Of a stretch of DNA of 64,000 nucleotides, positions 33,185-44,862 are shown one piece after another (the stretch's first letter is position 1; each line of letters opens with the position of its first letter). This DNA is from Wyeomyia smithii. Its lineage: Eukaryota; Arthropoda; Insecta; Diptera; Culicidae. Made by a program: the position numbers and the translations under genes. The notes under the pieces are model-generated. The model had not been told where the DNA came from, ran no database searches, and saw nothing but the letters and a program-made list of their open reading frames with translations. Location of the stretch: positions 213,557,896-213,621,895 of the forward strand of contig NC_073695.1 in assembly GCF_029784165.1 (NCBI RefSeq). Reading direction: 5' to 3'.

Positions 33185-34290
33185 GGATTTCCGGGATTGA
33201 GAAAATTCTTTCAAGGCACCGCTGGCACTGATTTCAAAGTAGATAAGTTGCTGAATCTTTTAGTACTAAAACTATTAAAATCGGATGAAAATTGTCAAAG
33301 TTACAAGAGTTTCAATTCGTGGGTACCCAGGCACCCTTTCGGGCATGTAAGAGGGTTTTTTTTGTCGAGCACATAACGATTAATCATAAACAAATATTAA
33401 AATAAATTATGGTTGGAGAATCCTAATCCTGCGTAAAAGAAAACCCAAATCTATGTACGCTCGTTTATTACTGAAACCGGTAAACTTGTTAGTTCCGTAA
33501 ATCATTTCGTGGCCACACGGCCGTTTTACGCATAGTCGTGTTTCAACGCCTGACACAACCTACTGATGAAGTCCAAAGCGGTGCGATTGCTAGAGGACAA
33601 CAAAAATTGATTGACGCTTCGAGCACGCGCGTCAGTCGGGAAATACTTTTTTTTTCGTGTGTACGTTTGAAGCTCCTCTTGTTGCGTAATACGGTAATTG
33701 AAAATTGATATTCGTTTTTTGTTCGTGTTTACCGACGTCAGCTTGATGAAGTTGTAAAGTTCGAATACCAGCCCGCTTTGTTTGGTGGAAGTTTTGGGAG
33801 CTTAGATGTTATGGTTGGTTACGTATGGGTGTTACAGAAGTATGCTCAAAAAAATTATCTCGGAGCATAATCTTAAAATAGAATTGTGGTTACACTTTAT
33901 CATTCGATTTCGTTTCGTGCAGCATTCAAAATTATTTTCTAAGCATTCAATAATTTTGCGGACAGTTTTCATATTTATTTGTTTTCAGATGATTTTTTTA
34001 TTCTGTGTTTTGAATGATGTTTTCTCCGCAACACGTTGTTACTTTTCGATAATTTATTTAAAATTTCATTTCAACTTATTTTTGTGTAAATGATTCGCGA
34101 TAAGAAATTAAAAATGTCATATTTACTCGTAAGTAATTGCTATTCCAATTAGTAATCATAATCTTAAGTAATATTTTAACAATTAACTAGTATTTATCCT
34201 TCCCTCTCTAATCGCATCCAGTATGAACTGGGTACACAAATTAATATTTCCTCTAGCTTTTGACGTTCTCATTGCTACAAAAAAAATTCA
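33185..34290. other. No gene recognised
   Basis: AT-rich DNA with a short + strand open frame at 33806-34093 that is hydrophobic and unrecognised. No window repeats. Confidence 0.35.
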
Positions 34291-35280
34291 AACAAGCAAA
34301 CCAGGTAGCGGAGAAGTCACAGCCGCCAGTGAACTTATGGAGTTAAACTTTTTTTTGTAACCAAACTCTATGTCAATTTTTGCCCTAAAATCACCACCAG
34401 TGTAAGGATTGTTCGTCAAATCCTGACCAGTATGCTGCCTGCAAAAGCTATAAACCGACCAAAAGTTTGAAGCACCAATAGCAATTTGATGGACTCATTA
34501 GCATCATGAACAGCCCCAAAATGGTTGGGTGAAATTTCTCCAACTGCAGGCAATATAAAATCGTTATTTGTACCACCCTTTTGTCGTACCTTCAACAGTT
34601 TGAGCCATTTTACGACTGCTTTCCCAATGCGAATGGAGTCGTGATGATCCGGTGACCTTTTCCGCCATCGCTACATCACCACTATCAGCAGTACCGGAGA
34701 ATAGAATTATCCTATCGGCGGGATTCCTGCTACTTTTATTAGATTTTAAAAATGTAGTACATTGTTATACCCGATCTAAGTGCTCGTTCGCTGTCATTTT
34801 TATTCGAGCTATATCCACCGATAGGGACACGGCGCAATTGTATTGTATGCCACTGTGTGGGTTGGTGTTCTCCCACGAGACACCACTTCAGCGTCATTTT
34901 ATCATCGAGCCTCCATACACACTTCCAGCCGCTTCCGAACTGGGTCAAGCGCAGAAGGATGTCTACTCGTAATACAAATGATACCGTCAGTACGTATCTG
35001 CCTTCGCACCGGATGTACCGGTTGAGATCTGCATATGAATAGAGGGAATATAAAGGTGTGCTTGCATGCGGCAAAAATTCTCTATGGATTCCTGTTGCCT
35101 GCTTTGTAGCCATTGCTTTTTCTCGGTAGGCATTCGTAAATCTTTGGGATTTGGTCAAGATTTACGACAACCAAACGTAGCTGACTCAAACTGAACTGCG
35201 TGAAAATTGCGTTCTGGTTTGGCCAACACAAAGCCAGATTTAGTGCAAAGAATGAAGAGTGAGGTCCTAACTGCATCAGC
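34290..35280 (-). pseudogene. Candidate decayed coding relic of unknown family
   Basis: On the minus strand several successive stretches in different frames look coding-like by composition and length between stops. Examples are AVVKWLKLLKVRQ and PNHFGAVHDANESIKLL at about 34430-34640, TGQDLTNNPYTGGDFRAKID at about 34370-34430, and a 139-codon open frame at 34739-35158. The frame changes suggest old frameshifts. I do not recognise the family. A degraded processed gene or an endogenous viral element are both possible. No poly(A) or target duplication was seen. Confidence 0.3.
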
Positions 35281-36430
35281 TCAGTTGAAAAAGGCCTGAA
35301 TTGAGCTATTACCGAAATTGCCCGAAGGAAATGAAATAGAGTGAACGATAAATCCTAAAGTTCCTGAAGATGATGATATTTTGTGTGATGGATTATGAAA
35401 TAAAAACATACATAGTGCCGGAGATATTTCAGGCGCTAAGAGAACGTACAGCGTTTCTATACGAAAAATGTGGTTTCGTTGAATGCTGGAGTTCCGGGCC
35501 GTATGATAACATTGAATTCAGGTTACAATGTCGGCTTTAGCAGTGATAGAGCTCAATAGTAACTGCTGCTCTGAACTGGCAACGGCTGGAAACTTAAAAG
35601 CGAATCCTTCCACGTTACAAACTTTGCACGTTGAAATTATTGGAAATGGATGATATTGATTTTTACGTTCATTTGTTCAGAATTAAATATGTATAACAAT
35701 GTTATCTGTTATCTGTTATCAGCAGTATTTTTATAGCAACCGTTGTGAAATATTGAAATATTGGTGCACGGTGCTCCCACAGACCGTTATTATAAAAAAA
35801 ATGCACAAAAAATCTGAGTACACCATTCGATTCGTTATGACGTCCAGAATCTCTGGTCAAAATTTCAAAATCATCGTACGGTACACTTTTGAGTAATGTC
35901 CTTTTGAAGGTCGTAAAGTATAAGTAAAGTGATATAAAAACGACGAATTACTTATTGTAAAGCACGTTTTTCAACCACCATTTTATGAAATAACTTCCAA
36001 AATAGTTTCAACACATTCCAAGGGTTATATTTCAAGACATTAACAATTGGTGGAAAGATTTATTTGAAAATCCCACAGTGCACACAGTGGTCTAAACTCG
36101 AAAAATCGTGATCGTTCTAGATTTGACTATGAAAAACTGATTCTATGTACTCAATGTCTTCAGCAAAATTGTTTTATAGAACAAGGCCTTACTTTTGGCG
36201 TTTTTAGTTTTTCGATCAATTCATCTAACAGTTAGATAAAAATAATATTTTTCTAATTTCAAATAAACCAGATTGCTCCCTTCAGCAAAGTTGTGGAAAA
36301 TTTCAAAAGAAAAACAATTGCTCAATACTGCGATGTCCTATCTGTACGTTGGACACGACAAAATAGAGTTTTTTGTGCAACACCCCTCCTTAAAATCAGT
36401 TTTTTGTCTATAATTTTGTTTTTGGTTTCA
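35281..36430. other. No firm gene; one coding-looking + strand stretch and dispersed low-identity repeats
   Basis: A + strand stretch at about 35372-35540 reads QALRERTAFLYEKCGFVECW in one frame and then stops; its family is not recognised. From about 36100 the text 'cttcagcaaaattg' and 'ccttcagcaaagttg' marks diverged copies of a repeat also seen near 45.3-46.4 kb. Confidence 0.3.
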
Positions 36431-37116
36431 TTTTACTGGTAAACTATCCTTGTTTCGTAGTATTACTAGAGAACTTGACGTGATCAACCAACTTTAAAAA
36501 TGGATTTTGGGAGGAGTGTGTGTGCCGAAATATACATTTTTGCACGCGTAGAACTTTTTCTGTCGTCTTGTTTCTTATAGGTTCATATGTTGCCAATAAA
36601 CTTGAATTCATTTCAAGTCTAGTGATTCTCAAAGATCGAAAATACGTCAAGGATGGTTCCGAGATATGAATCATTGAAGCATTTTTTTCACAATTTTTTT
36701 TGTTGCTGGGTACATATTACACGAAGAAGTTTTTGTTAGAAATTTTTTTTTTTGCCTTAAGGGGGGACCCTACTCTAGAAGGTCGAAAAATCATGAATTT
36801 TCATATTTTTTTGGCTGTCTAGAGTGAAGTGAAGTGTTTGGCTATTTTGGCTATTGATTAAGGTATATTTGAAGATGTATTTTCCATGTCGTGAATGTAA
36901 ATATAGTGAGTATTACACTGTTGGCAGCTGGGAACGTGGATGCTCTCTCTAAATCAGTACCTAACTGGTGGTAAGTTTTTCTCAGCTTCTAGTAGACCGA
37001 TCGGGCTGAAATTTTTTTTCAGTATATAGAAACATATTATCTATCTTGTTACGTAGCCGTTTTTGAAACTTCCAAAAATTGCCAAAATGGCGGCCATTTT
37101 AGTAAAAAAATTGTTT

Positions 37117-39302
37117 TACCTTTGTTATACTAATTACCTTTGTTATACTAAACAAAGGTTATAAAATCGGTCGAAAAACGCAAAATAGATCCAAGGCCCG
37201 GGGGGCCGAACCGTATATACCATTTGACTCAGCTCGACGAACTGAGCAATGTCTGTTCGTGTGTATATGTGTGTGTGTATGTGTGTGTGTGTGTATGTAT
37301 GTTGTCTGTATGTATGTGCCGCAAAATACTAACGCACCTTTCTTTCAGAACGCAATATCCGATTTTAATGATCTTATACGCAAACGAAAGCTACTGTGCT
37401 CCCCTAGAATGCTACCGAGTGGACTTTTGATTAGTGGCTTAGATTTTAAAATATTGATCAAAGAGTATTTTTTATATAAGACATTTAACTTTTAAGGCAA
37501 AATTAATGGCACGGAAAGCCATGTGTTGTATACCAATTTACTCAGATCGACGAATTGAACAATTTATGTATGTTTGTGTATGTGTGCCTGTACGTATGTA
37601 TGTGTAAATATGTTGTTTATATGTGTAGTATATTAAAATCGACCCAAAAAAGAAAAATAACAAAAAAAAAACTCTCTTTTTAGAACGCTTATTCCGATTT
37701 TGATGTTTGCATGCTCAAATGAAAGCCCCAGAGCTCTTTGAAAATCATACTGAGTGCGATCTTTTATTGGTTGCTTGAACTGTAGAGTTTTGACTAAAGC
37801 ATATTTTAGACATGGGATATTTTACTTTCTGGATAATTTTTCTCTCTCACTGCTCTTTCCTCTTCTCTATCTTTCGTTTTTCGTATCGCTATTTATTTCT
37901 CAAAGGAAATCAACAATCATGGACAACTTTTCATAATCTTCACACTCTTCGTAGTGCGTCTCAACTAGTGTAAACGAATTACCCTTGAGCTTTTTCTTGG
38001 AAATTAGAACCAGGTTTTAGAAGAAACTGCAATGTTTACTTAGCTCCTTTTCTTCCGAAGCTCCCGTTCTCACTTCTTATAAAATATATACTAAATTGTA
38101 CGTTGAACCTAGATTTGCGAAGAGTGAGAAACATTTACAGCTTTCGGGAGCCAAGCATTGTAGCAAAATCTGATCCCACAGTGTGCACATGTAACACAAT
38201 TTAAGATGCAGATATTTTGAAAAGCTTTACCAAAGATGTATAGACCTATTTATGTACGAATGTGTTAGTGCCATCCGTTGAGAAAACACAAATAAATCGG
38301 TGTTTTGTTTGCAATGCTACGTTTTAAACAGCTGGAAAATTTTTCAGTTGAATACTTATTTTATGTATTGAATTTGTGACCAGGAATCTAGAGTAGCTGG
38401 TGAATGTAACCGGCAAAATTAGGAAAAAGTGTTGAAGCAACTCTACATGGCTTAACACGTTTACTAGTGTGCGCAGGTGAAAAGTCACTTATCTCTATGA
38501 ATGATACAATATGCTCATGTAAGATATAAATATTGCTTTCTAATTTAAGACTAAGTGCAAACAGGGTATCCATGTTATTCCACTTCCCGTTATCGCAGCT
38601 AGATTTAAAAAGTCTTTGTTTCGGATTTTTTCATACAGCCTAGGCCTTCAAAAACAATAATGTTCTCGCCTGCACTCTGAAAATCCAAAATTCTCAAAGA
38701 TCGTGGAGAACTTCATTTTCAGATAACGCATTGGAGATAGAATTAAATTGACAACTTTCATCAATAGCTATATTTTTTTTCCTGTATAATTCTAAACTAT
38801 ATTTCGAGAGCAGGTTTGTAGAAGTTTGCTTCAATTCGTAAATAAAAACTTGATGCTGATTCATAAATCTCTAAAGGTCCTGCGATTTCTGAAAATAAAG
38901 CGAATAAGTAGAACCGCATTAAACTAACATACATGTTTGCTATTCTAGTGTGAAATCAGCATCATTGTTATCTATTACTGTTTCCCCACGTTCGATTATC
39001 TCAAAAAAAAAAAAAACTCAATTACTTCTAGCCAGCATTTAAAAATTGGTTTGTGATCGAAAAAATAAGACTCATGTACTCCAGTGATAACATTCATATT
39101 ATTTGCAAAAACCACGTCAAGCTTTAATTCAATGATCGTCTTTGGTTAACTCTCTGAAAGCTATCTTTCAAATTCATTGCATTCATTATTGAAATTGGAC
39201 TTATGATGGTATACGATTTGTAAGTGACTGGCCAAATATGTATACAGTAATAGTTAGTATAACAAAGGTTTCTGCACCACTAGGTGGATTAATTTAGGTT
39301 TT
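37117..39302 (+). mobile_element. Nested interspersed element with ACCTTTGTTATACTAA ends
   Basis: The head contains ACCTTTGTTATACTAA twice and then a block 'gactcagctcgacgaactg' with a GT tract (about 37259-37315). The tail reads TTAGTATAACAAAGGTT, then CACTAGGTGGATTAATTTAG. Tail and head block match the family in the 1-7 kb region, so this is a divergent subfamily with subterminal inverted repeats and a perfect 3' hairpin CCAC-TAG-GTGG. The interior is AT-rich and non-coding. Confidence 0.55.
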
Positions 39303-39629
39303 TTTCATGAAAAATCACTATTTAAAAAATCATAAAACATTGAAAAACTCAGATATCAAAAAACGGCTACGTAACAAGTTAGATAATCCATTTTTACATG
39401 TTAAAAAAAAATTCAGCAAAATCGGTTCAGTAGATGCTGAGAAAAATTTACCACCAGTTGAAAAAACATGGTTTCGGGAAAAATTTTGTCGTTTTCCATG
39501 CTTAAATCAGCAACCAAGTTAGGGTGCTCATTATGCCCCTATTCCCCCTATGCACAGGAGGAACAATGGGTTGCTGTCTTTCACCATTCGATAAAACTAC
39601 TGATTAATCCTCTTCGATTTATCACACTT

Positions 39630-39689
39630 TGTGTGTGTGTGTGACCAATCAACAGACTACAAGAAAATTCGCACAATTACGCACTTTAT

Positions 39690-39752
<63 letters not shown>

Positions 39753-39785
39753 CATGTATGTATGTGTTCATGTATGTATGTGTGA
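39630..39785 (+). repeat. (GT)n microsatellite with TATG/TTCATG interruptions
   Basis: A long GT run (about 39689-39750) preceded by a shorter one at 39631-39643 and followed by 'ttcatgtatgtatgtg' repeated twice. It lies in the right arm of the inverted-repeat structure and has no counterpart in the left arm. Confidence 0.9.
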
Positions 39786-40610
39786 GTTCCAATATGTCGG
39801 TGTAAACATATTTGTGAGTTTAGGTCCGACTAAACGTTACTCATTGCATATATTTGGTCAGAAAATGCGCGTGCATTGTTCGAACAGAGCAACATAAAAC
39901 GTCTCCGCTAATTCTCTCTAGGTGACCCCATACTTTTAGATGTAACTTTTGAACGCGATCAGATATCTAAAAAATTCTTTTGGCAAAACATTTCTGAATG
40001 TGTAAGCATTCCAAAAAAGCAAAAAAAAAATTTCGATTTCTTCGACTTTATAGAGTAGGGTCCCCACTTAATAGTGCCCACTGTGGTTTGTTCTGAAGAG
40101 TTATAGGCAACTAAATTGTCTATGTTAAAAAACTTCATTTGAACCGGTAATTTAAAAATAACTTTTTGTTTTCAAAACACAGTGCTGATTTTTCTCAGTG
40201 TAGGTTTTTAAATTCATTTTTTATTTATTTTTAAATGGAAGTTGAGTTAATTTTTTAAAAGTTATTTATTGACAACCATTCTCTAGCTCTCGTCATTATT
40301 TAGATATAATGATTCATAAGAAAGCAGTTTAAATACTTCAAACCTTTTCAAATGTTAGTCTAGATCAATTATAAAAAAGTTCGTAAAGTTGCTTGGTTTG
40401 ATGAGGCCTACACACCCAATGATGGTCGCTCGACGGATTTTCAACCTTTGGGTACCAATGAACTCGGAATGCATCTAGTTTATTGGCAATATATGAACCT
40501 AAATGAAGTAAAATGTCAGAAAACGTTCTAGGCCTTGCAAAAATGTGCATTTTGACACACACTCCTAAATTCCGAAACATTTCTAGTAAAATGAAACCAA
40601 TTTCGTCAGA

Positions 40611-41436
40611 ATTGATTCACTTTTCGTGAAGTTCCGGTCATTTTAAAATTGACAAAATTTTGCATGTTTTAATCATTTTGCCCCCTGTAGACATGGGGTC
40701 GATTGGTTGTTCAGGAACGTTTGTGTTTCGCTGTAGTGTGACGATGCTTCATCTTGCTAACTTCCATCGACATGGTGTTTGTAAAGAAATGGAATCAAAA
40801 TTTCTTCAAACATCCATTCTGGTACACATCTTAATTGATCGTCAAACCATTGCACTGGACTTGAACCATGTTTTAGACAAGAAGAACGAAAACCTTTTTT
40901 GGCTTCTACTTTTGCCGATTCTCCAATTGATTTTTGAACTGAACTTTGAAATGGTTTAGCATATTTTTTGCCAGAATTTTTGTACAGTTCAGTTAGAATT
41001 GCGTTTGCCTTGTTTCGGCGTCATTTTGAACAGAACTGAGCATGCATGAACAAAACAAAAAAGACTGGTATAAAAAGGAAAGGAACTTTTTTGTCAACTT
41101 TCCAGATCTTTTGCTTGGCGGAACACTTTTTCTAACCAAAGTAATTGGCGGATTTCTTTTCATTTCACCTCCTGCTACCCTGCTTTTTGAGAAACACCAG
41201 ACACACGTTTTGACGTAGGATACGTCCTACTTTAATAGGGTGCCATTCCGATACATCGAAAATAGCATGAAAGATGTTAAATGCCTACAACTTCGTTACC
41301 ACTGATTTCAGTCATTGATATCTCGTTTGATAGAGAACATGTTTCTCTAGTTTATGGAATCAATTTTCGAACACTTTTTCATAGTGAAAAGGTTAAAATT
41401 CATAACCAATTTGATTACATGATCGACAAAATAAAA
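40611..41436. other. No gene recognised
   Basis: Unique to low-copy DNA. Short + strand frames (40660-40959 and 41281-41553) lack recognisable motifs; the second runs into the repeat tail. A palindromic GACGTAGGATACGTC occurs at 41214, and similar motifs appear at 57820. Confidence 0.35.
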
Positions 41437-43428
41437 AAAAAACCTAAATTAATCCACAGACCCAGCCTTTCTCATTCAAACTTATTATTTGTAAAAATAG
41501 ATTTACATGAACGCTTCAATCCGATAAATGTGTATTCACTTTTTGGGTTCTAAAAAAATAATGTTGTAATATAAGTATAAAATATGAAATTTGACGTAAT
41601 GTAAATGCTCAATAAATAGCGAAAAAAAAGTAATGAAGTAATTAATTTCGAACAGTTCAATCACGAGCGATACCGGGAACATTCAAATGGTACGATAGCA
41701 CATTTAAATTATATTGTGGCCACATATATTGATCAAAGCAGATATAGTTTTAAATAGCCTTTGAATTTCTTTTCTTTCCATAACTTTTGAACCACATATC
41801 AAATTGTTATGAAGTTTGTTATTTGAAGGTTTGAGAGCTGATTCGTTCGTATGACACTAGTAATGTTCAAATAAGTCGTGTAATCTTTGAGATACTAGAA
41901 TTTCGTTGTTTTATTTACAGTTTAATACATAACGGTTGCTTAGTTCGATTATAATCAAATGAAATGGGAACGTATAGGACAGCCAAACTTTGAAACCATG
42001 TGTTAAATCATAATTCATCAGTTAACCCTTAACCAGCCTGTTCATCTGATAATACAATTGATCAAATCGGTTGTACTTTCTGAGATAATGAAGTTTCGTG
42101 ATTTTCACAATTCGGTACATTACAGACGAAGTTACAGCTCGATTACAGTAAAATTTAATAGGGTGTTATGAGTCAGCTAGACCTTTTATTTGACACTAAT
42201 TTCGTGAAAATCGGTTCAGCCATCTCTGAGAAATGTGAGTGAGTTTATGTATTCTTCGGAATATGTTTCTTTTCATAGCTAGATTTCACATTTTTAAACA
42301 TAACAGGCAAAGTAATAGTCCGATTGCAAAAAAATCAATAGGGGCTTATGGGGTAACTAGACCTTTCATATGACACTGATTTTGTGGAAATCGGTCCAGC
42401 CATCTCTGAGAAACATTAGTGAAATTAAACAGTCTTCAGAAGACGTTTCTTTTCAACCACATATTTAATCCGTGTAAAATTCGAAAGTTAAGGGTTTGTA
42501 AGAAAGCCCGTTCATTTGATACCAATTTTATTGAAATCGGTTGTGTGGTTTCTGAGATATTGATGTTTCGTGATTTTTACATTTTTAAACATAACCTCTA
42601 AAATAAAAATCCAATTACAATGAAATTTAATAGGGTCTTATGCTGCCGGTACCCGCATAACTGTCCCATACTGATTTTGGTCACTTTTGAGTTATCATCG
42701 GGAATCGACTTGATTGTTCTCATATTTTCTGAAAAAAAAAATTAAAATTGATACTTTTGTATGGAAAAACATGGAAAAAATACCAAGTTGTTTTTGTCCT
42801 ATATTGAAAGTACCCGCATTACAGTCCCACTGCATAGTGGTACAAACTGCAAACATATAATTTTGCTCCAGATTAGTGATATCAAATTATTTTAGGCATA
42901 TAAGAGTATGTCATTTAATTAACTAGACTAATGTTGTTTTTCTGTAGTACAATCTATGGAATTCATATGTGATGGGACAGAATATGCGAGTACTTTTGAA
43001 ATGTACCCGCATATTTTGTCCCATTTTGTCTTTTTTCAATTTATATAACGCAAAACCAATTCCATCCATGGTTTTTTGTTCTCAACGATAAACTTGTGGT
43101 ACCATGAAACTGTTATGGTCATTGGTTTTGGATGTAATTGCTGGAAATCCGAAAATTCACGGATAATATTAAATCGCCGTTTTCTCAACATGTTGTTTTT
43201 TCATTATGGGACAGTTATCCGGGTACCGACAGTATGGGGCAACTAGAACAAACACACACACACACACACACACACATACAGACATACACACACATACACA
43301 CACACACATACAGAAAATGCTCAGCTCGTCGAACTGAGTCGAGTGATACATGCCATTCGGCCCTTTGGAGTACTTTCATATCTTCGGTTTTGCAAGTGAT
43401 TGCTATACCTTTCTAGGAGAAAGGCAGA
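41437..43428 (-). mobile_element. Composite interspersed element in reverse orientation (no Helitron insert)
   Basis: Read on the minus strand: head CTTTCTCCTAGAAAGG with 'tatagcaatcacttgcaaa' near 43428, a GT tract (43252-43312), 180/300-bp minisatellite units, the 'gttatgtattaaa' segment, and a tail 'gtctgtggattaatttagg' near 41437. At the position where the + strand copies carry the Helitron-like element this copy reads 'gttgtaatataagtat', giving the empty site. A 590-bp MITE interrupts it at 42643. Confidence 0.65.
42643..43232. mobile_element. 590-bp MITE of the CTGCCG...CTGTCCCA family with TATG duplication
   Basis: The 28-bp inverted termini (left CTGCCGGTACCCGCATAACT; right complement CTGTCGGTACCCGGATAACT) match each other at 26 positions. 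TATG flanks at 42639-42642 and 43233-43236, and the empty site 'gtcttatggggcaactag' is preserved in the sister repeat at 44612. Inside, shortened versions of the terminus recur: 'gtacccgcattacagtccc' near 42811, and an inverted pair 'tgggacagaatatgcgagta' and 'gtacccgcatattttgtccc' at about 42973-43023. Confidence 0.88.
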
Positions 43429-44862
43429 AAGTTAAAAAAATTATTAATTAGGAGTAAAATATTCGTGTTGAAGAAATAGCGAAATAAAAGAAATGACTTT
43501 GAATTTCGTGCACTTCAATCACGAGCAATACCGGGAACGTACGTATAGCACAATACCAAATTTAAATTTTGTTGAGGCCATATGTTTTGATCAAAGCAGT
43601 TACAGTTTTAAATAGTCTTTGAATTTCGTTTCTTTCCATAACTTTTGAACCACATATCAAATTTCTATGAAATTTCTTACTTGTGAGTTTGAGAGACAAC
43701 CTGTTCAAGTGACACTAGATAAGTTCAAATAAGTCGTGTGATCTTTGAGGTAATACACTTCCGTTGTTTTTATAATTTAATACATAACGGTTGGAATAAA
43801 AATACGATTATAGTAAAATAAAATGGGAACCTATAGGAAAGCCAAACTTTTCATTTGACACTCGGATTGTTGAATTTAGTTCAGCCATTTTCGGGAAAAC
43901 GAGTGAATTTGAAAAGTCACCGGAACATGTTTCTTTTCAAAATTTGTGAACCACGTGTTTTATCACTATAAAATTCATCAATTAACCTTTAACTAGCCCG
44001 TTCATTTGATACCAATATTGTTCAAATCGGTTGTGTACTTTCTGAGATAATGAAGATTCGTGATTTTCACATTCTGGTACTTTACAGACGAAGTTACAGT
44101 CCAATTACATTGAAATTCAATAGGGTGTTATGAAGCAGTTAGACCTTTCATTTGACACTAGTTTCGTGGAAATCGGTTCAGCCATCTCTGAGAAAAGTGA
44201 GTGAGTTTGAGTAGTCTTCAGAATATGTTCCTTTTTATAGCTGGATTTCACATTTTTAAACATATCAGGCAAAGTAATAGCCCGATTGCAAAACAATTCA
44301 ATAGGGGCTTATGGGGCAACTAGACCTTCCATTTGACACTGATTTTGTGAAAATCGGTTCAGCCATCTCTGAGAAACATGAGTGAGATTAAACACTCTAC
44401 AGAACACGTTTCTTTAAATAACTTCTGAACCGCACGTTCAATCTTCATGAAACTCAAAAGTTAAAGGTTTTTAAAGTAGCTCGTTCATTTAAAACCAATT
44501 TTGTTAATATCGGTTGAGTAGTTTCTGAGATAATGATGTTTCGTGATTTTCACATTTTTGAGCATAACCTCTAAACTAAAAATCCGATTGCAATGAAATT
44601 CAATAGGGTCTTATGGGGCAACTAGACCTCTCATTTGCAATTAATTTCATGAAGATCGGTCCAGCCATCTCTGAGAAAATCGAGTGAGATTAGGAGAGCG
44701 TTACACACACACACACATACGCACACACACACATACAGAAAATGCTCAGCTCGTCAAACTAAGTCGATTGATTTACGAGATTCGATACTTTGGAGCACTT
44801 TTATACCTTTGGTTTTTTCAGTGATTGCTATACCTTTCTAGGAGAAAGGCAAAAAGTGCATT
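43429..44862 (-). mobile_element. Composite interspersed element in reverse orientation, tail-truncated
   Basis: On the minus strand the head GCCTTTCTCCTAGAAAGG lies at about 44862-44845, followed by a short GT tract (44702-44738) and minisatellite units; 'cagccatctctgagaaa' recurs at 44180, 44361 and 44661. The conserved 'taatacataacggttgg' segment near 43782 is followed by 'gcgaaataaaagaaatgac'. The typical tail motif is missing where it abuts the neighbouring head. Confidence 0.65.

Larger units (their letters stand above)
36761..40067. mobile_element. TTAA-bordered element (piggyBac-like ends), about 3.3 kb with nested insert
   Basis: TTAA at 36757-36760 and 40068-40071 flank inverted termini GGGGGGACCCTACTCTA and GTGGGGACCCTACTCTA (right end as complement), with similarity extending further into the long arms. 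The TTAA target matches piggyBac-type insertion. No transposase frame exists inside. The core consists of another interspersed element (37117-39302) and a GT microsatellite in the right arm. Confidence 0.6.
36430..40610. repeat. Large inverted-repeat structure
   Basis: Sequences at about 36440-36690 ('ggttcatatgttgccaataa', 'ggaggagtgtgtgtgcc') recur as reverse complements at about 40430-40600 ('ttattggcaatatatgaacc'). Sequences at about 36961-37075 ('ggtaagtttttctcagcttc', 'cttgttacgtagccg') recur inverted at about 39360-39465. The arms are unequal in length because of later insertions. The inner part has TTAA borders and is listed separately. Confidence 0.7.
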
